From a virus, in the IMG/VR virus record IMGVR_UViG_3300030047_000014, positions 56,748 through 120,747 of that record: a stretch of DNA of 64,000 nt, one strand, 5' to 3'. Both the position numbers and the translations under genes were made by a program. Positions 9,801 through 18,177 of this stretch are shown piece by piece; position 1 is the stretch's first letter; each line of letters starts with the position of its first letter. The notes under the pieces were generated by a model that made no database searches, had not been told where the DNA came from, and was given only the letters and a program-made list of their open reading frames with translations.

Positions 9801-12257
9801 GAGGCAATTGATACAGGGTTTCAAAGGATATTTAATAATCCTACTGATCAACCTGATGTTATATTTGGTGGGGATACATTTATTAATAGATTTGCTTTTA
9901 AAACTAAGTTACCATTCTTTATTGATAATAGAGTAGGAGCTCCTGATGATAGTGATATATTTTATGATGAAATAGGTAATATAGCTTATCCTAAATATTG
10001 GCACTCAGCTAGATCTATTCTGAAGGATTATATGTCTTCTGGAGGTTTATTATCTAATATTATCTCTTATAAAGCACATAATTTTGATTGTCCTAATGAT
10101 GTTGTTAATACTGTTATTGAAGCTATTCCTATTGGTTCAGAGACTTCTATTACAACAACAACTACAACAACTACATTAAAACCAGATGTTCCTGTTGATT
10201 CAGAGTTGACTTACTATGATGGGTATTTCTATTTATTTGCTTATGGTACACCTAATTTCTATTGTGAGAGTTCATATAATTTAGATCTTAGACAAGCTTT
10301 TAATAATAAAGAAGGTGATTTTTATCCTCATGTAAGTACTGGAATTCCTGATGAATGGGTACAGGAATCTTTTGTGTCTATTGCTATGGATAACACATAC
10401 TATTATAATACTACTTATTCTAAGCAAAACAAAGAGAATACTTTTACTAGTCTTCCTCCAGATTGGGAGGAAAAGTTGTGCTATACTCATTTTCCTTTTA
10501 GAAGTATATATTCTAATAAACAGGATACAAATGCAACTACTCATGTAAATAATTGGCTTGTATATTCTCCATTATCATATTTTGATTTTCCTCAGACTAA
10601 TGGTAAATTAATATCTTTAGATGGTATTCAGAATAAAGCTATATTAGCCAGGTTTGAGAATAAGAGTTTATTATATAATAATCTCTTAACTGTAAATACA
10701 AGTAATCCTCAAGCTGCCTATTTTGGTAATCCTGATATGTTTAAAGGTGCACCTCCTATTGATTTTGCAGAAACGGATCTTGGATATGTAGGAAGTCAGC
10801 ATAAGATGTTATTAAAGATACCTCAGGGTCAAGTAACTATAGATGCAAAAAGAGGTCAGATATTTCTAATTGAAGGAACTCAGATTTCTGAATTATCTAC
10901 ATTTGGCTCTGGAATGAATAGATTCTTTACAGATCATTTAGCATTTGAGATTCTAAGATATTATCCTGATGTAGATATAGATAATGCCTATAATTCTATA
11001 GGATTACATGGTGTATATGATTCTAAATTTGATAGACTTATAATTACTAAATTAGACTATATTCCTCTTAATAAAGAAATTAAGTATGATAGTTCTACTT
11101 TTAAATTTTATATAAATAAAAAGATAGGAAATGAGACTATAAAAGAGACAGTATTATTAACAGATACCGATTATTTCTGTAATAAATCCTGGACTTTATC
11201 CTATAACATGAATACTAGATCCTGGATTAGTTTTCATAGTTATATCCCTAATTTCTATATTGCAGAGAATAACTTCTTTTATTCAGGTATAAAAGGATGT
11301 TGTGATGAATTTGATGCTGTAGCAGTAGTTTCTGTTCCAGAACCAAGTACTTCAACAACTACTTCTACAACTACTATTGTATGTTCTTTGAATGCTGAAG
11401 TTATACCTATTACAACTACAACAACATCAAGTACTTCTACCACAACAACTACTAGTACAACTGCTTATATTACAACTACAACTACAACTACAGCACACCT
11501 ATGTTGGACTTGCCCAGAAGGTTATGTACCAATAATTAATGGATGTTATACAGAGGAAAGTATAACTCCTAATCCTCCTTCTGCAGCAGAAATCTTAGCT
11601 AATAAGACTTATGGTGGTTATGGAAAATCTGGAGGTAAATTCTATAGATTAGAAGGTGCTGACTATATTGAAGATGATACTATTCCTATTCTTACTACAG
11701 ATGTAGTATGGAAGAATACATCAGAGAATCTTACTGATGGGGTATTAAATAGATGTGGTGTCTGGTCTGCATTAGATGCTACTCCAGGACAATACATAGG
11801 TTTTGGTAGAGAAGTAGTAGCTCCAGTTGGTAAGATTTACTATGTAGGACTTGGTGCAGATAATTATATGTCTCTGGAAATTAATAACATATTAGTTAAG
11901 CAATTCCCATCTGGAGATACTATAAATGATCATTATGAGAGTTGGCATTTATTCCCTGTATATTTAAATGCAGGATCCAATCTTATTCATATGATTGGTT
12001 ATAATGATCTTGCCTTAGCTTGTATGGGAGCTGAAATTTATGATGCAACTCTATCTCAATTACAGAATGTTACTTCTGTAGCTGAATTGGATGCTCTAAC
12101 TATATTCTCTACTAAATCTTTAATAGGATCTTATGTAGAAGAAGGAAACTTTGGAACTGGATTTACATGTCCAGATGGCTATACTCTAGTTAATAGAGAT
12201 GGTGTTCTTACATGTGATAGGACAATTTATACAGATTGTGACGGAAATACTATATAA
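6828..12257 (+). CDS. Tail muzzle (nozzle) protein, core plus lectin-like extension
   Basis: 1809 residues. Residues 1 to about 1490 read as a crAss-like muzzle/stabilisation protein: an early VGLNQDQSANQVKKGALTYALNA, and near 1450-1475 the block FCNKSWTLSYNMNTRSWISF followed by HSYIPNFYI. This forms the DNA exit channel at the tail tip. A Thr tract is inserted at about 1108. After about 1500 the canonical muzzle is broken off: three Thr/Ser tracts (bases 11350-11493) lead to an extra beta-sandwich, probably carbohydrate-binding, domain (about 1562-1809) framed by CPEGY and CPDGY. The missing muzzle C-terminus is encoded at 14389. The next gene starts 2 bases after the stop. Confidence 0.8.
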   Translation: MATSEQDSNIKQEFNTASVGLNQDQSANQVKKGALTYALNATIENFDANSVSYQNEGGNEFCLNFPADFVLIGKHFIPERNKHIFMLVNPETEESQIGYMDNTDCVYRTYATGGCLNFNVNYPIHKIVHKITNCSTEIYWADRNGRRYMDLDNIPYLLQSGSTLCDPKYGKELDCNQLKLQSNFSIPTLEIKDVVSGGNLIAGTVQFGIQYSDANGNPYTSYYSITNPTSISDPTITSMNFNYPVGKSVIVNISNLDSTGHFQYFNLVVIKTINAISTPELVGTYYIDNTQKQVIYTGQNVEAIKLSMEEVFEKFPTYDIAEDVTTVQDVIIWSGLTSIDRINYQSIANKIKLYWETWRIPSTENYATELNTTNFRSYLRDEVYPFEVVFLLANGKQTDRFHIPGRALTPDEINKPEISTLNADFVGTPTYYVDDIGFSPYWKIYNTSSVLGTSEQFSSDPKYKGSYQYGEFAYWESTEEYPCDKVLWGELAGKKIRHHKFPDVSVSPIFESKTFTNVNSMVMGNDAIFPIGVKIDVQYLKSLINSSDLTDSQKSDIVGFKIVRGDRSTNKSVIAKGILRNVGIYEREDQKFYYPNYPYNDLNQDPFLTSTNNAFSQTCNTYNININHLERDSSGGADFADIQYTDCNTNKQAVKRFYSTDTFELCSISKPIFLNSSAGVVSIATYEEWRIQIKFGIGTVGWVDPVDGYKEIPFGPGYSYLNVVVGTGAPKGISGAEISTLYLGLHAPSSICNKYSELPAIKDNETLKYRQVFNSPETSFGQPFLGDTLKLESVIFGTGKAHFVEVKNNAKYKLITEQAQRKALDSSNKLGAITSDFNASAMFAAYQAYLTIYINGITRKNFAYSFNSIADYNYMTTIPNELGIKQRKLDIKRYLIPGVQSVNDEFTINNYERESSIYLRTDLDKTPLPHPDKTPNMLFGDISLVSDKSRFTVSGIGNCNKPGKEEPIQVVSYYASLKNDILNQWGQIYSYEAIDTGFQRIFNNPTDQPDVIFGGDTFINRFAFKTKLPFFIDNRVGAPDDSDIFYDEIGNIAYPKYWHSARSILKDYMSSGGLLSNIISYKAHNFDCPNDVVNTVIEAIPIGSETSITTTTTTTTLKPDVPVDSELTYYDGYFYLFAYGTPNFYCESSYNLDLRQAFNNKEGDFYPHVSTGIPDEWVQESFVSIAMDNTYYYNTTYSKQNKENTFTSLPPDWEEKLCYTHFPFRSIYSNKQDTNATTHVNNWLVYSPLSYFDFPQTNGKLISLDGIQNKAILARFENKSLLYNNLLTVNTSNPQAAYFGNPDMFKGAPPIDFAETDLGYVGSQHKMLLKIPQGQVTIDAKRGQIFLIEGTQISELSTFGSGMNRFFTDHLAFEILRYYPDVDIDNAYNSIGLHGVYDSKFDRLIITKLDYIPLNKEIKYDSSTFKFYINKKIGNETIKETVLLTDTDYFCNKSWTLSYNMNTRSWISFHSYIPNFYIAENNFFYSGIKGCCDEFDAVAVVSVPEPSTSTTTSTTTIVCSLNAEVIPITTTTTSSTSTTTTTSTTAYITTTTTTTAHLCWTCPEGYVPIINGCYTEESITPNPPSAAEILANKTYGGYGKSGGKFYRLEGADYIEDDTIPILTTDVVWKNTSENLTDGVLNRCGVWSALDATPGQYIGFGREVVAPVGKIYYVGLGADNYMSLEINNILVKQFPSGDTINDHYESWHLFPVYLNAGSNLIHMIGYNDLALACMGAEIYDATLSQLQNVTSVAELDALTIFSTKSLIGSYVEEGNFGTGFTCPDGYTLVNRDGVLTCDRTIYTDCDGNTI

Positions 12258-12259
12258 TC

Positions 12260-14377
12260 ATGGGTCAAGTAAAATATCAAATAATAAGTGGGGCTCCTAA
12301 TTTTACTGTTAGTCTATCTCCTAAGCTTGTACCAGATCAGGTACAAAGTTCTCCAGGTATATACTTATTTGAGGATGTACCTATGGGAACTTATATTCTG
12401 ACTATTGTAGATGCTAATCTTTGTAAGTTTACTGCATCTGTAGATGTAGATATTTATCCTTGTATTCTTGAAGGTAAAATATTCTGCGGTGATGATTGTA
12501 CTATTACAGGGATTATAGATTGTAACTTTATTATTGATACAACTACCACAACTACAACATATTCGGGTCTATGCACTACTTGTCCTGAGGGTTATACTGC
12601 TACAGTAGATTCTTGTTATATTGAAGATATAATTTCTCCTTATAGTCCAACTAATCCTCAAACTCTCTTTGTAAAAAGTAATAAGAGATATGGTACAACT
12701 GGTACAATAGTATTTCAACCTGGATGGAATTATGATGGAAGTGGTAGTACATATAATGCTTATACAACAGGTAATTTCTGGATTAATCCTATGGTTGATT
12801 CTATTGGTGGTACAAATACAGATGGTATTATGAATAAGAATGCTGTTTGGTCTGGAGTTACTTTAGATGGACAAACAGTAGGATTTCCTATATGTATTGA
12901 TATCGCTCAGGAGAAAACTTATTTAGTAGGACTTGGATGTGATAATTATGCAGAAATAAAAATTGATGGGGTTTCTGTATTAATGCAGGACTATAATGCA
13001 TTATATACTATCTATGCTGATAATGGTTGGGATATTCCTTCCACTAAAGAAAGTACATTTAGACTTTGGTTTATATATCCTATTACACTTACTGCAGGAA
13101 AGCATATAATTGAACTTATAGGGCATAATGATACTAATGTTGCAGCAGTTGGACTAGATATATATGATATGTCTGAGAGTGCTTTAATGGCTTGTAATAG
13201 CTATGATGATATGGGTTCTGGATTATTATTTAGTACAAAAGACGAAGTTGGTAAACTAGTTAAGATAGGTAATGAAGGTCAAGGATATAGTTGTCCAGAA
13301 GGTTATGTTTTAGGATATTGTGATGATTATCCTATGTGTTATAAAATTGAGTATATACCTTGTAGTAGTCAGCCTCTTACTACTTCAACAACTACTACAG
13401 ATTGTATGCGTCCTACAGGATTATCCTCTGATGCTTTGCAATATAGAATAATGAATGATAGTGGTATAACTTATGATTGTTATGCTACACTTGATCTTGC
13501 AAATCAGGGTATAACAGATTTTATTATAACTGAAGAAAATACAACACAAATAATAGAATATACAAGTATAGCAGTGGGAGAGAAACTATATTATGATTTT
13601 GGAACAAATTGTGATGTAATGTTTGATGGATACTTTGCAGTTGTTAATACTCTATATGATACTACACCACAAATAGTTCATGTGATTAATGGAATAATTA
13701 CAGAGATATTTGATTATGCTCCTATTATTCAAAAATGCTATGGACTACTATATAATTGGTGGGTTGCTTCTTATAATACAGGTGGTGCTTCAATAGCTCC
13801 TATTGGATGGCATATTCCTACAGATACTGAGTGGAATACACTAGCAACTACTCTTGGAGGATTATCTATAGCGGGTGCTTCTATGAAAGAAGCAGGAACA
13901 GTTAATTGGGTAGCTCCTAATACTGGTGCAACTAATAGTAGTGGATTTACAGCATTACCAATTGGAGATAGAGACTGGATGGGAGGATTTGGTAATCAAG
14001 GATATTATGCAACTTGGTGGTCTTCCGCAGAAGCTTCTCCAGGAAATGGTAAAGACTATCATGTTGAGTTAAATTATAACTATCTTGGGTGGACAGGTCA
14101 AACTCCTAATATGGGTGCAGGTCTTAGGGCTATTAAAAATGATAATGTTATGTCTTCTGTAGAAGTAGTTGATTATGATGGTAATGTATATACACCAATT
14201 CAGATAGGATCTCAGATATGGACTCTTGAGAATCTTGTAGCTACACATTTTAGTAATGGTGTTGCTATTCCTAATTTATCAGATAGTACAGCTTGGAGTA
14301 CAACTACTGCTTTTGCATTATCTGCATATGATAATAACTGGATTGGTAATGCTTGTATTCCTGAACCACCTATTTAA
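12260..14377 (+). CDS. Lectin-like virion protein with FISUMP domain, inserted in muzzle locus
   Basis: 705 residues. In order: a small beta domain (1-95), a Thr linker (about 94-101), a second copy of the CPEGY-framed galactose-binding-like domain (about 107-370), a short Thr linker, a linker domain (about 385-490), and a FISUMP domain (about 493-700; YGLLYNWW, GWHIPTDTEWNTL, PNTGATNSSGF, WWSSAEAS). The DYDGNVYTPIQIGSQIWTLENL block that begins canonical FISUMP domains comes last here. All parts suggest glycan or surface binding at the tail tip. It separates the two halves of the muzzle. No enzyme motif is seen. Confidence 0.75.
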   Translation: MGQVKYQIISGAPNFTVSLSPKLVPDQVQSSPGIYLFEDVPMGTYILTIVDANLCKFTASVDVDIYPCILEGKIFCGDDCTITGIIDCNFIIDTTTTTTTYSGLCTTCPEGYTATVDSCYIEDIISPYSPTNPQTLFVKSNKRYGTTGTIVFQPGWNYDGSGSTYNAYTTGNFWINPMVDSIGGTNTDGIMNKNAVWSGVTLDGQTVGFPICIDIAQEKTYLVGLGCDNYAEIKIDGVSVLMQDYNALYTIYADNGWDIPSTKESTFRLWFIYPITLTAGKHIIELIGHNDTNVAAVGLDIYDMSESALMACNSYDDMGSGLLFSTKDEVGKLVKIGNEGQGYSCPEGYVLGYCDDYPMCYKIEYIPCSSQPLTTSTTTTDCMRPTGLSSDALQYRIMNDSGITYDCYATLDLANQGITDFIITEENTTQIIEYTSIAVGEKLYYDFGTNCDVMFDGYFAVVNTLYDTTPQIVHVINGIITEIFDYAPIIQKCYGLLYNWWVASYNTGGASIAPIGWHIPTDTEWNTLATTLGGLSIAGASMKEAGTVNWVAPNTGATNSSGFTALPIGDRDWMGGFGNQGYYATWWSSAEASPGNGKDYHVELNYNYLGWTGQTPNMGAGLRAIKNDNVMSSVEVVDYDGNVYTPIQIGSQIWTLENLVATHFSNGVAIPNLSDSTAWSTTTAFALSAYDNNWIGNACIPEPPI

Positions 14378-14388
14378 ATTTAAAAGCT

Positions 14389-15252
14389 ATGTCAAAAATT
14401 GTTCTTATAAAATTAACAAAAGCAAGTCCTAGAGTAGGACCATTCATACTTCTTAATCAGGTAGGAGAAACTATTGCTGAGAATTTATCCAGAGGAGCAT
14501 TGATTAGAGGAATCAATTTAAATCTGGAAGACAATATAACCTCTATCTTGATTAAGTCTATAGGAGATTGTGAGTACTCTAAAAGGGTACACATTGGTAC
14601 TGCTACACCTTCTCAACTTAAGAATATAAAATTTAAGGAGATTAATACAGCTTGTTTATGGAGACATCTTACAAATGCAAATGTCTATAATAACTTCTAT
14701 GGAAGAATTCATCCATATGTTATTGAATATGTATTCTCATATCAATATCAGGATCAAATACTACAGAATATTCAGGATTATACAAAGACTTATAAATATA
14801 GTTTAGATGATACTGGAGTATTTAGTTACAATAATAGAGTAGAAGTAGATGCCTTCTTTAATAAATCTGTTATTTATAATGGTCAGCAATCCTCTGGTAA
14901 TCTTGTATTAGTTCCAAAACCTAAGAACAATATGCAAGCTTACCTTAAATATCCTATATATGAAACTAATAGTAAGCAGATAATGGTTACTAAGAGTGAT
15001 AACTTTTATCAATATAATACTTTCTGGTCTATTGTTAAAGATAGTTCTCAACCTTTATTTATAACTCCATGTGATTCATTATCAGTACCTAAACAAGTAA
15101 ATGATGCTAATATGGATTATGGAATGAGATCCTTTAAGAAAGAACCTTTTAAAGCTAAGGAATTAAGAATTAGGCATACTCTGGATAATAGAGATGATAT
15201 TCATCTTGTTTCTCAATTCATTGTCATACCTACACAAATATCTTATAAGTAA
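14389..15252 (+). CDS. Detached C-terminal domain of the tail muzzle
   Basis: 287 residues. The segment CLWRHLTNANVYNNFYGRIHPYVIEY, the block AFFNKSVIYNGQQSSGNL and the end KAKELRIRHTLDN correspond to the C-terminal part of crAss-like muzzle proteins, which normally follows the SYIPNFYI block within one polypeptide. Here it has its own ATG after an A/T-rich leader and a new N-terminal beta domain (1-80, with KVLIKLTKASPRVGPF-like strands). It overlaps the next start by one base (TAATG). It probably reassembles non-covalently with the 6828 product. Confidence 0.7.
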   Translation: MSKIVLIKLTKASPRVGPFILLNQVGETIAENLSRGALIRGINLNLEDNITSILIKSIGDCEYSKRVHIGTATPSQLKNIKFKEINTACLWRHLTNANVYNNFYGRIHPYVIEYVFSYQYQDQILQNIQDYTKTYKYSLDDTGVFSYNNRVEVDAFFNKSVIYNGQQSSGNLVLVPKPKNNMQAYLKYPIYETNSKQIMVTKSDNFYQYNTFWSIVKDSSQPLFITPCDSLSVPKQVNDANMDYGMRSFKKEPFKAKELRIRHTLDNRDDIHLVSQFIVIPTQISYK

Positions 15253-17507
15253 TGGCAAAGAAACAGACAAATTGGTTAGAAAAGTATCTTCCATCTAAAG
15301 AAGAAGATCCTGAGATGTTATATAAGGACAGGTATAATACTCCCCTTAGTGAGAAAGAACAACCTCTTTTTAATCAGTGGGTGTCTGAAGAGTCTAAAAA
15401 GAGAAGAAGAGATATCTTAATGGATAAAGGTACTTATGATCTTCAAGGGTTTTGGAAGAATGACAGAACTATGGATTCAGATAGTCATGGTTCTGATAAA
15501 TGGAAAAAGCCCAATCATCCTACCTTTAGCATTGAGTCTATTTATAATGGTATGAATGGTAATCAGGCAGGTTCTTGGGGAGAGGATGGAAGTTACTACC
15601 CTTCAAGACAGACAAGAGATTTGTACAAAGAAGAGTACTATAAACAAATGTTTAACAGAGAACCAAACAGACCTGAGCATTTAAACCTGAATAAAAGCAC
15701 AAATTTATCTCCAAGTATATATGATGATGGTGGAAATATTACTCCTGCAAGAAAATGGTTAGAGGAAGATGATAGTCTAACTCCCCAGGAAAAAGTACTT
15801 AGGGCACATGCAAATGAACCTAATTTTGGACAACGTATGTCTGATGAAGCTTGGAGCACTATTAATACTATTGGTAGTCTTACTCCTGCATGGTCTTTGT
15901 TTGCTGCTAATCAGGCAGGTAGAAATATAGATAAAGGTAAATATATGGATGCAGCCATTGATGCTGCTATGATTACTGCTCCTTTAGCTATTAGTAAAGG
16001 AATTAAGTCTATCATTCCATATTTTAAAGATCCTAGTAAGATTAATCCATTAGCTTTTAAACCCTCTGAAGATATGATGTATAGAGGTATTGGAGAAGAA
16101 GGATATAAAGATGCTGTTAATTCTGGCGTATTTAGACCTCATCAGAATCCAGTAAAGAATGATATTAAGACTCCATCAGGTCGTACATTTACATTAGGAA
16201 AAACTTTTGATAAAACATACTATACAGATAAAGATCACTTTCATGTATTAAAGGATTATAATCCCTCTTATATAGCTGAGGTCCCTAGAAATGCTGCTGA
16301 ATTTAGAGCAAGATATGGGAGAAGAAATGACTGGTCTTGGCTTACAGAAGAACAGATTTCTGTTACTCAGGGTAAGATATATAAAAAGAATTGGTTACAG
16401 GGATACAAAGAAGTAACTCCTAAACTTGCTGATGGTGGAAATCTAACTGCCAAACAAGATGTTACAAGAGTAGTTGTACCTCATACTCAGAGATTTAATC
16501 AAGAGGAATATGATTACTATCATCCTGTTAAAGAGAAAGGAATTACCTCTGGAGATTGGAAACAGGATTTGTTATATAACAATCAATGGCTTATTAATGC
16601 TCCTGTTGTTGGAGATCAAGTTAAAAAGAAAGCAGAAGAAGTATCTAGAATTAGTGAGGGAAACTCTCAAGTAGTAAATATTACTAAAAATGATTCTCTT
16701 TATAAAGCAGGTGCATTAGAACCTTATACAGGAACAAGTGGAGGATATGGTGAAAAAAGATCTATAGATTTAGTTGATCAGTATTTTAATGAGAATAATT
16801 TGGAAAAATCTAAATATACCCCTAAATCAAATTATCTTCCTTTTCTTCCTTCTTATTCTATAAAGGGAAATGAGAATTTTAAGAATACTATTCCTGATGT
16901 GTTACATGATATTATATCAAATTCTCATAATAACACTGTTGTATCTGATTCCGCTTTTAATGCTACTTATAACAAATTTTTAGAAGATAAAAATCCTATT
17001 TATAGTCAACGTGATTATAGTTCTGAACTAATGCATTTAACAGGAACTAATCTTGGGGGTCATAAAACAGGATTAGCTTGGGATAAATCAGTAGACTTGC
17101 CTTATGCTTCTATATCAGATGCTTGGGATTTTGAACCAAATCATTATACAAAAAAATGGGCTTATGGAGATAATCCTAATAATTCTCCTGAAGTAAGAGA
17201 AGAAGCAGAAAGATTTAGACAACTTGCTAAGATACAATCTACTCTAATGCATAAAGCAGGAAAACCATTTAAGATTTATGATAGATTTTACTTTGATCCA
17301 AAGACTAAAGAATATATTCCTGATGATAGTATTCAGTCTATAAAGAAGAAAAAAGGTATAACTCCTTTACAAGATGAAATAATGAATAAAGACTACGATA
17401 AATATTTTAGTTTAGAGAATGGAGGACAGTTGACAAAGTTAGATCAACTTACTAATTTTTCATCATATGACAAATCTGTTAAAGGTGGATGGTTAGATAA
17501 GTATTAA
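15252..17507 (+). CDS. Probable injected cargo protein with ART-like segment
   Basis: 751 residues, hydrophilic. The N-terminal third is Trp/Lys/Asp-rich. There are three LxDGG-type motifs (YDDGGNI about 159, LADGGNL about 395, LENGGQL about 729), also seen in the next cargo gene. A region at about 275-390 starts with MMYRGIGEEGYKDAVNSGVF and ends LTEEQISVTQGKIYK; the YRG arginine, the strand pattern and the EEQ turn resemble the ADP-ribosyltransferase fold, but the similarity is weak. The position after the muzzle genes and before the cargo/RNAP genes fits a protein packaged in the capsid. Confidence 0.6.
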   Translation: MAKKQTNWLEKYLPSKEEDPEMLYKDRYNTPLSEKEQPLFNQWVSEESKKRRRDILMDKGTYDLQGFWKNDRTMDSDSHGSDKWKKPNHPTFSIESIYNGMNGNQAGSWGEDGSYYPSRQTRDLYKEEYYKQMFNREPNRPEHLNLNKSTNLSPSIYDDGGNITPARKWLEEDDSLTPQEKVLRAHANEPNFGQRMSDEAWSTINTIGSLTPAWSLFAANQAGRNIDKGKYMDAAIDAAMITAPLAISKGIKSIIPYFKDPSKINPLAFKPSEDMMYRGIGEEGYKDAVNSGVFRPHQNPVKNDIKTPSGRTFTLGKTFDKTYYTDKDHFHVLKDYNPSYIAEVPRNAAEFRARYGRRNDWSWLTEEQISVTQGKIYKKNWLQGYKEVTPKLADGGNLTAKQDVTRVVVPHTQRFNQEEYDYYHPVKEKGITSGDWKQDLLYNNQWLINAPVVGDQVKKKAEEVSRISEGNSQVVNITKNDSLYKAGALEPYTGTSGGYGEKRSIDLVDQYFNENNLEKSKYTPKSNYLPFLPSYSIKGNENFKNTIPDVLHDIISNSHNNTVVSDSAFNATYNKFLEDKNPIYSQRDYSSELMHLTGTNLGGHKTGLAWDKSVDLPYASISDAWDFEPNHYTKKWAYGDNPNNSPEVREEAERFRQLAKIQSTLMHKAGKPFKIYDRFYFDPKTKEYIPDDSIQSIKKKKGITPLQDEIMNKDYDKYFSLENGGQLTKLDQLTNFSSYDKSVKGGWLDKY

Positions 17508-17526
17508 ATTTTATAAAAAAAATTTC

Positions 17527-18177
17527 ATGTTAGTATTAAGTCAAATATGTAAGATATGTAAGAAAGAATTACCTTTGAGTTCAGATTATTTTTGGGTAAG
17601 AAATGATTATAAGACAGGATTCTATAGCACATGTAAACAGTGTGTGTCTAATAAAGATAATATAAATGCACAAAAAACTCAGGACTTAAAAGATAATAAA
17701 TGGACTTGCACATCATGTAATAAAACATTAGATTTAAACTCTAAGAATTTTTATAAGAGAAATGATTCTTTTACAGGGTATCAATTTAGATGTAAGAGTT
17801 GTTTACGAAAAGATCCTAATAGATATGACAGATTAGTAAAGAAGGATGATTTACTTTATTTTCTAAAAGATTGTCTTAATGGGGCTAAGCATAGATCTTT
17901 ATATAAGAATATTGAGTTTGATCTAACTCTGGAATTCTTACAAGAGTTATGGAATAAACAAAATGGTCTGTGTGCTCTTACTAAAATTAATATGACACAT
18001 ACTATTTTAGAAGGAAAATTAAATACAAATTTGAGTATTGATAAAATAATACCTAAATTAGGATATATCAAAACTAATGTACAACTAGTTTGTATGTGTG
18101 TTAATAGAATGAAGAGTGATTTATCTATTGAGGAATTAAAATATTTTTGTAATTTAATACTACAAAACAATGACTAA
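17527..18177 (+). CDS. HNH-family homing endonuclease with two zinc ribbons
   Basis: 216 residues. Two treble-cysteine ribbons at the N-terminus (C8/C11/C36/C39 and C61/C64/C89/C92) precede an HNH-like core: NGLCALT near 146, SIDKIIPKLGYIKTNVQLV near 170 and VNRMKSDLS near 192. This is the free-standing phage HNH type. It sits between two cargo genes with 19 bases upstream and an 8-base overlap with the next start, as expected of a homing gene that inserted without breaking its neighbours. The first His of the classical HNH is not obvious. Confidence 0.75.
   Translation: MLVLSQICKICKKELPLSSDYFWVRNDYKTGFYSTCKQCVSNKDNINAQKTQDLKDNKWTCTSCNKTLDLNSKNFYKRNDSFTGYQFRCKSCLRKDPNRYDRLVKKDDLLYFLKDCLNGAKHRSLYKNIEFDLTLEFLQELWNKQNGLCALTKINMTHTILEGKLNTNLSIDKIIPKLGYIKTNVQLVCMCVNRMKSDLSIEELKYFCNLILQNND

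Noticed and set aside
17508-18177. Group I intron carrying the HNH gene
   Set aside because: Both flanking genes have their own stop and start, and no split reading frame would be rejoined by removing the HNH segment.
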